A stretch of DNA of 64,000 nucleotides from Megalopta genalis (taxonomy: Eukaryota > Arthropoda > Insecta > Hymenoptera > Halictidae), in contig NC_135013.1 in NCBI RefSeq assembly GCF_051020955.1, positions 39,245,087 to 39,309,086 on the forward strand, written 5' to 3'. Under the pieces are notes generated by a model. It saw only the letters and a list, made by a program, of their open reading frames with translations. It did no database searches and was not told the origin of the DNA. Positions 36,275-46,200 of the stretch are shown one piece after another (position 1 is the first letter of the stretch; each line of letters opens with the position of its first letter). A program made the position numbers and the translations under genes.

Positions 36275-36665
36275 GTACGGTTTGCCTTTACGTTTATGGT
36301 AGTCGAGACCATTGGGCAAAGCGTTACAGAGCTCTGTCCTGCAACCGTTTGCCGAATTCAGCGGCAGTAATCGATAATAACGCGGATCAACGACAGCTCG
36401 AAGCTTATTAATTGATAGATTTTATGCATTTATGACAGAAATATGAACATGTCATTTGAAGCAGCAAACAGATTAACAGTATTTACGAACGCGAATGTGT
36501 TAATTTTCGCTCATTAAGCTCGTTTATGGAGGGGAAAAGTATTTACGAACGTCAATATGTTAAATTTCGCTCGTCAAGCTCGTCTAGGAAAGAGAGAAGT
36601 TTCCATTTGGTTTCGATTTCTTGCGGTCGACGCGAACGATCTTCCTTTCACATAAAGATCCACAG
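36275..36665 (+). other. Probable intron 3, mostly a family B MITE
   Basis: The donor GTACGG after exon 3 is good. The best in-phase acceptor I can find is CACAG|TCTCCT at 36665/36666, preceded by CTTCCTTTC. Nearly all of the intron 3' part is the family B element at 36413-36670. Other AG sites downstream would also be possible, so the 3' edge is uncertain. Confidence 0.5.
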
Positions 36666-36670
36666 TCTCC
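36413..36670. mobile_element. Family B MITE, copy 5, abutting the tail exon
   Basis: The left end is degraded (TAGATTTTATGCATTTATGAC). The right end is typical (CATAAAGATCCACAGTCT). An internal block close to AAGTATTTACGAACG is present twice (about 36478 and 36537), a short tandem duplication. The right terminus supplies the CACAG that looks like the splice acceptor of the following exon. Confidence 0.65.
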
Positions 36671-39242
36671 TAATCGACGAACGATGCGTTTGATTAGGCC
36701 TGCGGTACCGGAGGCCGAAATAGTGTGCCTGGTAGCGGCCTCGAGCGGAGCCTCGTCGTCTCCGGAGTCGCGGTACCCACCAAGGCGGCTTGACGGAGCT
36801 ACACATACCTGCTGGTGCGCATCGACGGGCACAGCTGCGACGTCACGACACTCTGACGACGGCCGTCACGACGAGGAGGACCTGCCCTCGCAGCTTGACC
36901 CCACCGCATCGACCTCGACCTCGACGTTGCAACGACAGCAGTCTCAGCAGCAGCAACAGCAGCAGCAGCCGCAGACGCAGCAGCAGCAGCAACAGCAGCA
37001 GCCGCCGCACCATCATCATCACCACCATCCCCATCACCATCGATCTAGCCGCGACGAAGGCGAGCCGCCGGCCGGCAGGTGTCCGTCCTGCGGCCAGAAG
37101 CGTCGGATAGAGATCTCGTACACGATCGAGGATTTGGACGCGATCGAGCCGGCGCCGCTCGAGTCGCAGAGGACGCCCACCCAGAGGACCTGCAGCTGCG
37201 ACGTCGCTGAGGCGCCCCGCGCCGCCGAGAGGGAACGCGGCGACCTGAGAAAGTACCGGAGCACCGACACCAGATGGGGGGACAGCAGCTTCCTGTCGCC
37301 GGACGAAGCGATCTGGGACCTGAAGAAGCGGACCGCCGAGGGCACCGAGTTCCGCTGGGAGCTACACACGTCGAACACCGACCTCGACCTGGCCAAGAAG
37401 ACCAAATGCAGCTACCACAGCCTCACGCCGGAGGAGAAGAAGCCGCACGACATCCAGCGGGGCGACCTCAGGAAACACCATAGCGCGGAGACGGACAAGT
37501 GGTCGGTGAAGGTCGACTATCTGCAGCCGCCTATGCACGACCTGCGAAAGCACAGCAGCGACGACACCAGAATGGCCAGGGAGGCCCGGTTCCTCCAGGT
37601 GCCGGAGGTGCTCCCGAACCCGAAGCCCAGGTGCACCTGTCCGAAATCGAAGATCCTGTCGCCTTCTCCACCGGCCCCGGCCCCGGTACCAGCCCCGGTC
37701 CCGGTCCCGGCGCCGGTTCCGACCAAGGTCAAGACTCCTTCCCCGAAACCGGCGCCGGTCTTGACTCTGCCACCGCCGCCGCCCGTGTCGGAGCTGCTGG
37801 AAGAGCTGGAGCAGAAGGAGTCGGAGAAGCCTCCTCCGGTTGCTGCCGTCACGCTGAAGGAGCCGGAGAGGAAGCTGTACCACTCGGCGTCGTTGAACGT
37901 CGAACGACCACTTCCGGAGGTGCCGGTCGCCGCTGCGCCAGCCGGCGCCGCGCTGGCGCCCGCCGCGGAGAGGCCGGAGCTGAAGAAGCACGCCAGCGAG
38001 GACACCAGGCTGGTGCGGCGGGACAGGCCGAAGCTGGAGCGGTCGCACGCGAGAGTGGATAGCCAGGCGTCGCGGAAATGGGGGGCGAAGGAGAAGGTGG
38101 CCAGCCCGGAGGAGGGCAAGAAGCCGCGGCCGCGATGGGCGTTGAAGCCGCACTTCTCGCTGCCGGTCGAGGAGAAGAAGTCCCGCTGGAGGAGCCAGGA
38201 ATCGAGCGAAGGCTTCAAGTCGAAGAGCCTGAAGGAACGGCCGAAGTACAGCATCCGCAGGAGCATGTCGCCGGAGCCGGACCCGCGGCAGATCAGCAAG
38301 CTGGACAACAGGATCGTGCGCCGGCTGATCTCGCCCGAGATCATGATCGCGGGGGCCAAATGGGCGCCGTACGAGAACGACTCGCCGTTGCCGACGATCG
38401 GCGTGAAGAAGCGGGAGCCGGCGAAGCACATCAGCGAGATCAAGTGGACGCCGTACGAAGGCTCGCCACCTCAGGACGAGGCCGGGGCCGGCGGCGCGAG
38501 CTTCGCGGTGGCAGAGCCGGAGGAGACCAAGTCCTGGTCGCCGTTCCACAACGTGACGCCGACGCACCACCCGCCGCCGGAGGCGACGCCCTGTCGCAGC
38601 GACGACGAAGATTTCCGCTGGCGAATCCTGAACCAGGTGTCCGCGTTCCCAATATATCAAGGTGGGTGGAAGGATGAGTCGCCGGAGAGAACACCGCCCC
38701 GGGTACCCACGCCGGTCGAACTGTCCACACCAATTTGGTCGCCTCTGGTTCCAGCGTCACCGGTGAAGCGGCAGAGGTCCCAACAGCAGTACTCGCCGCA
38801 GCCGCAACCGGCGCAGCAGCAGAGGAAGAGCATCTCGAAGCTCCGCGGCCTGTCGAAGAAGAAGCCGTTTGGCGCGAGGGCCCGCTCGGAGAGCGGCCGC
38901 ATGCCCGCGCAGCCGCCGGCCCAGGCCGAGGCCGGGCTTCGGCACCCGGAGGAGCGGCCCGCGCCGCCGACGGTGATCGTTCGCGCGGCCAGCGAGGAGC
39001 CGAAGAGACAGAGGCCGCAGCTGACCCGGTCGAAGGCGCTGCTCGAAGTGCCGGTCTCGGCCGGCATCGGGAAGAGATCGTTGAGCGAGGAGGTGCCGCG
39101 CGCGCGGGGCCGCGACCGTCCGCGCGCTCCCCACAGGGCCCGCAGCGAGGAGGCGCCGAGATACGACGATCCCTGGTACGCGAAGCGGGACGGCCTGGGC
39201 CGCCAGGCCACCGAACTGAGGGAGTACGTGACGACGGTTTAG
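36666..39242 (+). CDS. Long open exon: C-terminal tail of the Cdk5 activator or a separate unknown protein
   Basis: About 858 codons run without a stop to a TAG at 39240-39242. As a separate gene it would start at the ATG at 36684 (852 aa). As a tail it joins exon 3 in phase 0. Features in order, numbered from the first codon after the acceptor: a poly-Gln tract (about 91-112); a His run (about 114-125); a CPSCGQKRR motif (about 139); five degenerate copies of a unit like DLRKHxSxDTR (about 192-460); CTC pairs; a Pro/Val/Ala segment; four W-S/T/A-P-Y/F/L motifs (about 575-720); a basic SR-type region; and the end YVTTV, a class I PDZ-ligand pattern. Several SPxK/R sites fit Cdk phosphorylation. 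The exon is very GC-rich. I do not recognise the family, and vertebrate p35 ends soon after the core. Confidence 0.65.
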   Translation, partial: SPNRRTMRLIRPAVPEAEIVCLVAASSGASSSPESRYPPRRLDGATHTCWCASTGTAATSRHSDDGRHDEEDLPSQLDPTASTSTSTLQRQQSQQQQQQQQPQTQQQQQQQQPPHHHHHHHPHHHRSSRDEGEPPAGRCPSCGQKRRIEISYTIEDLDAIEPAPLESQRTPTQRTCSCDVAEAPRAAERERGDLRKYRSTDTRWGDSSFLSPDEAIWDLKKRTAEGTEFRWELHTSNTDLDLAKKTKCSYHSLTPEEKKPHDIQRGDLRKHHSAETDKWSVKVDYLQPPMHDLRKHSSDDTRMAREARFLQVPEVLPNPKPRCTCPKSKILSPSPPAPAPVPAPVPVPAPVPTKVKTPSPKPAPVLTLPPPPPVSELLEELEQKESEKPPPVAAVTLKEPERKLYHSASLNVERPLPEVPVAAAPAGAALAPAAERPELKKHASEDTRLVRRDRPKLERSHARVDSQASRKWGAKEKVASPEEGKKPRPRWALKPHFSLPVEEKKSRWRSQESSEGFKSKSLKERPKYSIRRSMSPEPDPRQISKLDNRIVRRLISPEIMIAGAKWAPYENDSPLPTIGVKKREPAKHISEIKWTPYEGSPPQDEAGAGGASFAVAEPEETKSWSPFHNVTPTHHPPPEATPCRSDDEDFRWRILNQVSAFPIYQGGWKDESPERTPPRVPTPVELSTPIWSPLVPASPVKRQRSQQQYSPQPQPAQQQRKSISKLRGLSKKKPFGARARSESGRMPAQPPAQAEAGLRHPEERPAPPTVIVRAASEEPKRQRPQLTRSKALLEVPVSAGIGKRSLSEEVPRARGRDRPRAPHRARSEEAPRYDDPWYAKRDGLGRQATELREYVTTV

Positions 39243-39331
39243 ACACGGGGGCTGAAACATTGACGGTACTCGAAATCAAGCGACAATGTTATTTTGTAAA
39301 CGACTATTCATTTACACCACCGTGCTGAGAG

Positions 39332-39349
39332 CGGGGGTGGGGGAGGGGG
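39332..39349 (+). other. G-rich block just after the stop codon
   Basis: Three runs of five G separated by single bases lie about 90 bases after the stop of the tail exon. On the sense RNA this could fold into a two-layer G-quadruplex. Only the sequence pattern is seen. Confidence 0.4.
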
Positions 39350-39509
39350 CGTAGTTAGCTCGCTTAGATGATTTTGTACCGAGTTTTCCGTAGCAAGCCG
39401 GCAGAACGATGAACATTCACACTAGTGGGATGGCGGCAGTTCTATGTTTTCGTCTGCGTTCGCTTTGTCTAAATTGCACACACACGCGCGCGACGTGAGG
39501 ATAGATCGT

Positions 39510-39512
<3 letters not shown>

Positions 39513-39551
<39 letters not shown>

Positions 39552-39561
39552 AGAGAGAGAT
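39513..39561. repeat. (GA)n microsatellite
   Basis: An almost perfect GA tract downstream of the tail exon, within the candidate 3'UTR. Confidence 0.95.
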
Positions 39562-41529
39562 CTACACACCGCGGATTCATGAGAGCGAACAAAAGTCAGA
39601 CGGGATTCGAATGATCCTCGAGATGGCCCGCTTCTGCGTTGGCCTACGAAGACCGAGGGGATCGAGGAAACAGCGAGAGAAACGAGTCCCAGCAGGGTCG
39701 ATGATAGCTTCCGAGGCGAAACAGCGGTGATCACCCGCAGGAGAGGTCCAGGACCCGATCCTAGACGAAAACGGAACAATCTTTTGTGAACTTTCTCGGC
39801 GACAATGAACACCGAAGAGTGCTGCAGCTCGACGACGCGTCTATTTCGCGGCGGCGAGCAGGTGGCACGGAGAGTTCGCGTGGGCGCCGTTTAATCGATT
39901 ACGATAGCCGATTACGTACAGAGCATGTAATACTCGACTTAAAGGTACACCGACTTAACGATAATAATTACGAGCTTAGTTGTTAAGCGTAGCTGATGTA
40001 AGAACACCGTGCGTGCGAAGCCGGCGGAGAAGGAGCCGCGCGATCCGCGCGCGTTCCCCCGGAGAAATGATCGCGCGGATCGCGCGGAGACCGTCGCGCC
40101 CGGTCGTCGTTAGTGATGGGGAGGAAAGGAAGAGAAAGGAACAACGTGAACAAATTCGGAAACAGGATGCCCAACGTCTCGTGTTCCAGGGACAGACGGG
40201 GTAACCAAAGTTCGTCCGGTGAGTCGTCGGGGCTCGTCGAGAGAGATGGACACCTTCGCTACGATTCCTTTCTGTTTCGTCGGGGCTGAACCGCGGGATA
40301 GATCCCCTAGATCCGCGTGTCGTTAACGACGAGGTCTTTCCCACAAGTTCCAAGGAAATCGGTACCTGGCCGGTCGAGAGATTCGCGAGTGCTTGGCCCG
40401 TTCATCGAAAGAAGACGCCTGTCCGGTTGCTTCGAGTCAGAGAACAGGCGTTCTCTGTCGCGGAAACGGGCCGCGGCGGTTCTAAAACAGGCACCGAGTG
40501 GTATCGCGTCGATATTATTCGAATCGGAGTCGAGCCGAAGCCGAACTATCGTCTTCGTGCTCTGCGATCTTGCAAACGTGCGCACCGCGCCGCAAACGTG
40601 TACGCAGACCGACGCTAAACGATTTCCGTCGTGAAAGAAGCGTAAAAGACTGTGAAATTAAGAATGTGCCGATATATCGATTCTAGTCAAAGCATAGTAC
40701 TTTTGCGAGCAGGTATCGATTTCGCTGGTTCAACGATCGTCGGGATCTGTCCCGCGAGGCCCGTGCATACGCATAAATTAAGTTGATTCGTTATCGAAAG
40801 GGGGCAGCTATAGCGCGGCTTTCCAGCGAAGCGGCGATCGTTAGCGGCCCCCGGTGTGCCGGTGCGTGCAATATTAATTAGAGATATTACATTATAGCTG
40901 ATCGAATAGCCAGTTAAGGATGGGGTACTAAGGTTTAAGCGACAGGTTACGCGAGTATCCAGGTGAATCGTTACGGCTGCGTGCTCGGTTGCCGACTCGC
41001 GAGCAACTTTTCAGTAGCGACTTTTCAATTCGCTGTCTCTGTCTATCTGTCTGTCTGTCCGTCTGTCTATCCGTGAGCCCAGTTTCAGTTTCCGACCCGC
41101 TCGCTACAGCTCCGATAAGTTTCCAAGCGTTCTCGACGATCTCGTACCGTTCGTCGGATTTTCGAGTACTGTATTATACTCACGCGTGCACACGATATAC
41201 AAGCCCATACATACAAGCGCATACATACGCGCCTCTGGGAGACGAGAGGGTGCAGCGGTCGGCTGTAATCCGGCCTGTCCGCTGATCTCTCGGATTCCAG
41301 CGGCGTACAGTCGATCGTGTCCAGATTTTTGATATTATTCCCGTTACTCGGACGCGCTTCTCCGGACAGAGAGGAAGCCGCCGTCGGTGCCGCATTCTCC
41401 ATTTCGATTTCAAACCGATTATTTGACACCCGCGCACACGTTCGTACATACACACAGGACACGCGTATACACGCATACGTACGCACACGAACACGGAAGA
41501 CACACACCGACCTTTCTGCCCCAAGAAAC

Positions 41530-41547
41530 CGCGCGCGCGCGCGCGCG
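41530..41547. repeat. (CG)n tract
   Basis: About nine alternating CG units directly after a CA-rich region. Alternating purine-pyrimidine CG DNA can adopt the Z form. No function can be read from it. Confidence 0.9.
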
Positions 41548-41671
41548 TCGCTAGTCGGCGAGGAACGAGAAAGTAAAATGACAAAATGGATGCGAGGCTG
41601 CTGCGGAAATCGTTCGCGAACGTGACACGCGTTCGGGCATCGTCGCCGCAGATTTTGTACATATTTTTCAT

Positions 41672-41677
41672 AATAAA
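41672..41677 (+). terminator. Candidate polyadenylation signal AATAAA
   Basis: A canonical hexamer in an AT-rich local context, about 2.4 kb after the stop codon, preceded by TGTACATA. It is a plausible proximal poly(A) signal of the plus-strand gene. Confidence 0.3.
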
Positions 41678-42319
41678 CGGTACGGTAGGGTGTAATCGGA
41701 AATTGCGAGGTCGATCTCGGGCACCGGTCTCGCGATCCCGTGATTTCGTGGTTTGCCAAAGAGAGCAAGAAGAGAAAACACGATCGCCGTCAGAGGCAAG
41801 GCGGAACACCTTTTCTAGGGAGAATCTTCGCGAGGATTCTCGCGATCTTCGTCCCGGGTTTCACGTTATTTCTCGTTCAGAGGTTCGCGTTCGCTTGCCC
41901 TCGCGGTTTCTCGATGTCGTCCCGCGCTGAAATCGACCCCTCGCATTCTACTGAACGAACGCGCTGCCCGAGTTGACGATTCGACGTTGCGGTTATTCGG
42001 AACGAGATCATAAGAAACGGGAAACGAGAAGACAATCCGGCGACGCACGCTCGACGATGGCCGTGAGAGAGATCGACGGTCTTGAAAACTGTTATGACAG
42101 CGATTTCGATGCTCGGAAGTACCTGCGTTTCGAACGATTGTCACGGAGAACCGTTCCCGTTGTACACCAGTTCGTAGAAACGTTGACAGTAGTAGTAGCA
42201 GACTGCAATCCTTTGCAGTCTGATTTATTTTTCGTTAATTTGCGTTATATCCGAAGTCAAGTTTTACGTACGCGTAGATGCTAATTACAAGAAATGTTGA
42301 CTTTATTAGTGTAGGTTGT

Positions 42320-42501
42320 CCCTTTTAGACGCTAAGGGCTGGGACATATGTGTCCCATTGGTTACATGTAAACAAATGCGTGCGTGTTATGCATTCTAAG
42401 AATGGTATATTCGCGTATTGCGGAAAAGCGGGATTTATTTCTCCCAATAGGCGTACGAAATACATAGATGGAACGCATATGTCCCGATAGACTCCAAAGG
42501 G
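42320..42501. mobile_element. Probable small inverted-repeat element (TTAA-type)
   Basis: The left end CCCTTTTAGACGCTAAGG...GGGACATATGTGTCCC and the right end GGGAACGC-like...CATATGTCCCGATAGACTCCAAAGGG are imperfect inverted copies. TTAA follows the right end (42502-42505). The left flank (TTGT) does not match. A degraded piggyBac-like MITE fits best. Confidence 0.45.
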
Positions 42502-42972
42502 TTAAACAGATAGTAATGACTGGGCTGCAAATCGTCGCGCAGAATAAACATCTTCGGAGTTTCTTCTCAGAAAGAGAAGTTGAAAAAAATATATATGTCC
42601 CTGTAAAATCCGCGCAAACGCGTAACGTCTTCGTGATGTACAATCGAAAATCTCGGTTCCCTGTAACAATCCATTCGAAGAAAGGTTCTCTCTACCCAGT
42701 CTTTTTATCGAAGCCTTAGCATAACAGTTGCAAACAGTTACGTATTTTCAAAACCGTTCGAAGAACTGGCCACCCTCGAGTGCATTTCGTTTCCCCGGAT
42801 TTGCTTCTTGTTCGTCGATAAGTGAAAAAATTACAAAAAAAAGAAAAAGGAACGAAGAGGCGGAAGAGAAGAAAACTCACAGGGAGATAGAGATTATTTT
42901 CTAAAGAAGGGAGAGAGAAACGTGGAAGAGTGAGAGAGCGAGAAAGGAATCGTGAGAACGAAACTGCGTGCC

Positions 42973-42975
<3 letters not shown>

Positions 42976-43010
<35 letters not shown>
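42976..43010. repeat. (GA)n microsatellite
   Basis: A GA tract of about 15 units in a purine-rich neighbourhood (42840-43110). Serine/leucine frames on the other strand are artefacts. Confidence 0.9.
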
Positions 43011-43431
43011 TGCGAGTGAATGAAGCTGAGAGAAACGTAGCGAATCTAAGCGAAACGAGATGAAATACATGGACGACGAGCTTTTGCGGAAATCGCGGGT
43101 GCAAGAGAGAAAGACGAAGAATGATGGTACAAGTGGAAGAGGCGCCACGGGGTGAAAGCTTGTTGATTTCGTTTCCTCGGCGTGTTCCGCGCGACCTCGT
43201 GCTTGCGAATTTTTTCAACGAAGCGCGCGTCGCATTGAACGGGATCGGCTAAGCCGATCGAGAAGAGGACAAAAACGATAGACGAGTAGTATATAATAGA
43301 AAATGAAAGAAGCGTGGACGTTGAAGTCGAACCATGTCTAAAAAGAATTTAACCGCGCGCGCCTGATTTGACCGTTGCGATAGCGTGCACGATGTTCTCG
43401 CTTTAAGTATACCTGTAAGTATCGTTTAAAA

Positions 43432-43456
43432 GGGGGGGGGGGAAAGGGGAGGGGCG
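43432..43456 (+). other. Predicted G-quadruplex motif
   Basis: An 11-G run followed by AAA, GGGG, A, GGGG, C and GG gives at least four G-runs with very short loops on the plus strand. A second similar block (runs of eight and seven G) lies near 43579-43600. Both are in the candidate 3'UTR. Confidence 0.5.
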
Positions 43457-45471
43457 GCAGCCTGCTGACGAGATTAATTGCTCCATTAGTTGCGATTCGA
43501 AAGGATACAATATATTCGATTAGTTGGCCGAGTTTCTATCTTCGTGGCTAGCAGTCTGTGACTTTCTTTCTTTCCGCGGCGGGGGGGGAGGGGGGGCGGC
43601 TGCGTTTGATCTCGAGAAAGAAGAACGGAGAGAACGCGCGTATGTACTTTCTTCTTCGTTCGACACTTAGGGTTAATTCTAGCATAGATCGTTCCAGCGA
43701 GTATAGCAAAGCTACCGATTTTACTTCTCCTACCCCCGAAGGCTCCGAAACTTTCTAGCGACACTTGTTCACTCTCGTTCTAGTCACATGGACACGTACA
43801 CACAGAAAGACGACATAACCACACACATATACACGCACATAAGAAAACCACACACGCGACAGAGCACACGTGGCAATGCATGTATATCTCCCCCGCAGTC
43901 CGACTCGGATCGTTTTAGACGTAGGAGCTCCCTTCTTTCCATCGAATTCGTTTCTATCGTAGCGTTTAACGGTTAATCGAGCGATAAGCTCGCGAATACT
44001 TACCGAGAAAAAGGCTGTTGTTGCATTTATTGTTTATAGTTCGCTACCGATTGCACGGGACGGCTCCCGCGAGCCGGCCTCGGTCGACGTTTCTCGAGAT
44101 CAGACGCGCGTGTACGCGGTTCGCGCGTCGACGGCCGTCCGGAATTCGCGTAAACCGGCGTCCCCGATCGATCCGTGATAGCACCATCTATTTTTCCAAT
44201 AGTGCGCACGATCTCCGAACCGTGAAAGTGCACGAGCGACCCCTTACAAGCATCCAATCACGATCTGTCTCCGGAATTTGAAACGCGAGAGCGACCAAAA
44301 GACCGCGGATCCAGTGCGTTTTCAACGAATGTTGTTTCTGCAACGAAATTCTGCGTGAAGCTTCATTGGAAGCCTGCGGAAATGGAGATCGGCGTGAACA
44401 TCCGCGGTCCGACGACGAACTAATTTAGGGGTGCTAAGTGGTCGGGAAGCTGTGGCCGATTTCTCTCGAAAGTTTAGGGGACGCGGCAGTCGACGCGTCG
44501 AGAAACGAACGCGTTCTCCATCGAGGCGGTGCACGCGGTTTGCGCTCGCCTCCGGTCCCGGTGTTTGCTGTTCGTTCGTTCCGCGTCCTCGACGCCGAGG
44601 GACAACGGGAGATCAATCGTGGGAGTCCCTTTCTTCGAGGAACGGGAGATCAAACGATGGGAGTCCGTTTCTTCGCGGAACAGGAGATCGATCGATGGGA
44701 GTCCGTTTCTTCGCGAAACGGGAAAAGCAAACGCTCCGGGTCGTATAGGACCCTTACCGGACCTCGTTCCGATCGGAAAGGGGTTGCGTTCTTTCGCTGG
44801 ATAATCGGCGAAACGCCGGGGAACGTCGTGGCGATCGGCTCGCTTCCGGACTGGCGGCGTGCGCAACAAAGGGAAAAGCGATCGAAGCCGCGGTTACGGT
44901 TCCAAATCGGGAAGGATGTACTATAATAGCGCGCCGCATAGCGATTCGTTTCTTCTCGAGCGTACACGTGGGAGCAGCGTATACATAGCTAAATACATAA
45001 CTATAGGTTCTTTCCTTCGTAGTGCGTACAGTAATAATTGATTCCGGCGCGTCGTTTGCGCGCACTGTATAAAAAGAAAAGAAGATTACTATACATAGCC
45101 GACGCTGGTGACCACGTTTGAATTGGTTGCGTGACCGGCTCTGGGACACGTCTCGTTCACCCGAGACCAGAGACGGAAAAGTGATTCGCGAATATGCACG
45201 TTTGCTTCTATTCGAGGAGAGGTCAGATTCGGTCACGTTGAAACGCTGTAAAAACGAAAAATGAAAAAAATACATTGTATCTGTGCTGCCATTAGCGTTT
45301 AACAAAAAAAAAAAAGAAAACATGAGTGAACGAGGGGAGAGTGAGAGAGTGCGAGAGAGAAAGGGGAGCGTGCATGCGTGTGCGAAAGATAGGGAGAGAA
45401 CGGAGAGAATCGAAAGAGCGAGAAAGAGATTTAAAGTGGACAGACGAAGCCAAAGTATATAATTAATGAGA

Positions 45472-45477
45472 AATAAA
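45472..45477 (+). terminator. Candidate polyadenylation signal AATAAA
   Basis: A canonical hexamer in GAGAAATAAAACACC, about 6.2 kb after the stop of the tail exon. It would be the distal poly(A) signal if the 3'UTR extends this far. Confidence 0.3.
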
Positions 45478-45619
45478 ACACCCGGGTTATACACTGATCA
45501 TGTACACGTACACGATGGAACGTGGATAGAGGAATATATTATATATACATACACACATACACGTGCTGTATACACGTTCGTACATGCATACAGAAATACA
45601 TACATTCATGGAGTATAGA

Positions 45620-45661
45620 CATATATACATACATACATACATACATACATACATACATACA
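45620..45661. repeat. (CATA)n microsatellite
   Basis: About nine to ten CATA units in a CA/TA-rich neighbourhood from 45535 to 45700. Confidence 0.95.
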
Positions 45662-46071
45662 TGCCACCAACAAATAAAAAGAACACACATACACACAGAC
45701 AGACGCCCGACGATGTAATTAATAAGTACTTTAATCCCGAGAAAAATTCGTTTCGCGGTACAAGAGAATGATTTTAGGAGCCTTCGTGTTGAATAATTAG
45801 CAGTCTCATTCCATGTATCATATAATCGAGAGATCGAGTGACCGTGATCAGTACGTATATAACGATAAAATCATTAAATCAACAAAAAAAAAAAAATGAG
45901 AGGAGAGATAAAGAATTAAGATGCGAAGCGACGATATGAACCAGCTCACGATGGTTCGTAGTGTGTACTGTATTCGAATGTGATCAATCTGTTATTTATG
46001 TCCCTGATTACTGTTACGTTGAGCTTTCTATTGAATTATTATCATATTTATGAATTATTATCATTATCATA

Positions 46072-46200
46072 TTTATGAATTATTATCATCATTATTATTA
46101 TTATTATTACTATTATTATTATTATCTTTATTATTATTATTATATTTATTATTATTATTAACGTCGTCATTATTATCTTTATTATTATTATTACTATTAT
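46072..46200. repeat. (ATT)n-rich microsatellite
   Basis: Imperfect ATT/ATC trinucleotide repeats over about 130 bp, continuing more weakly to 46350. The Leu-rich translation across it is a repeat artefact. Confidence 0.9.

Larger units (their letters stand above)
39243..45500 (+). other. Long non-coding stretch, candidate extended 3'UTR
   Basis: Following the stop at 39242 there is no credible coding exon for over 6 kb. The stretch contains GA tracts (39513-39561, 42976-43010), CA-rich runs, a (CG)n run near 41530-41547, G-quadruplex motifs and AATAAA hexamers at 41672-41677 and 45472-45477. A TGTACATA (Pumilio-type site, UGUANAUA) lies just before the first hexamer. Neuronal insect genes often have 3'UTRs of many kilobases, so it may be transcribed as such. 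This is inference. Confidence 0.4.

Noticed and set aside
37362..39279. Several long minus-strand frames (up to 432 codons) opposite the tail exon
   Set aside because: High GC at third positions of the sense exon removes stops from the antisense. The products are Arg/Leu-rich and without domains.
37499..39328. Overlapping plus-strand frames of 187-199 codons within the tail exon
   Set aside because: These are alternative frames of the same GC-rich exon. Their Gly/Ala/Glu composition changes abruptly and shows none of the repeated motifs of the main frame.
44620..44720. Three similar units of about 40 bp (GGGAGTCC/TTTCTTCG/GGAACGGGAGATC)
   Set aside because: This is a short minisatellite in the candidate 3'UTR. 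Nothing suggests a protein or regulatory array.
44474..45494. Frames up to 246 codons downstream of the tail exon
   Set aside because: These cross degenerate internal repeats (around 44620-44720) and show no homology. The region is better read as non-coding 3' DNA.
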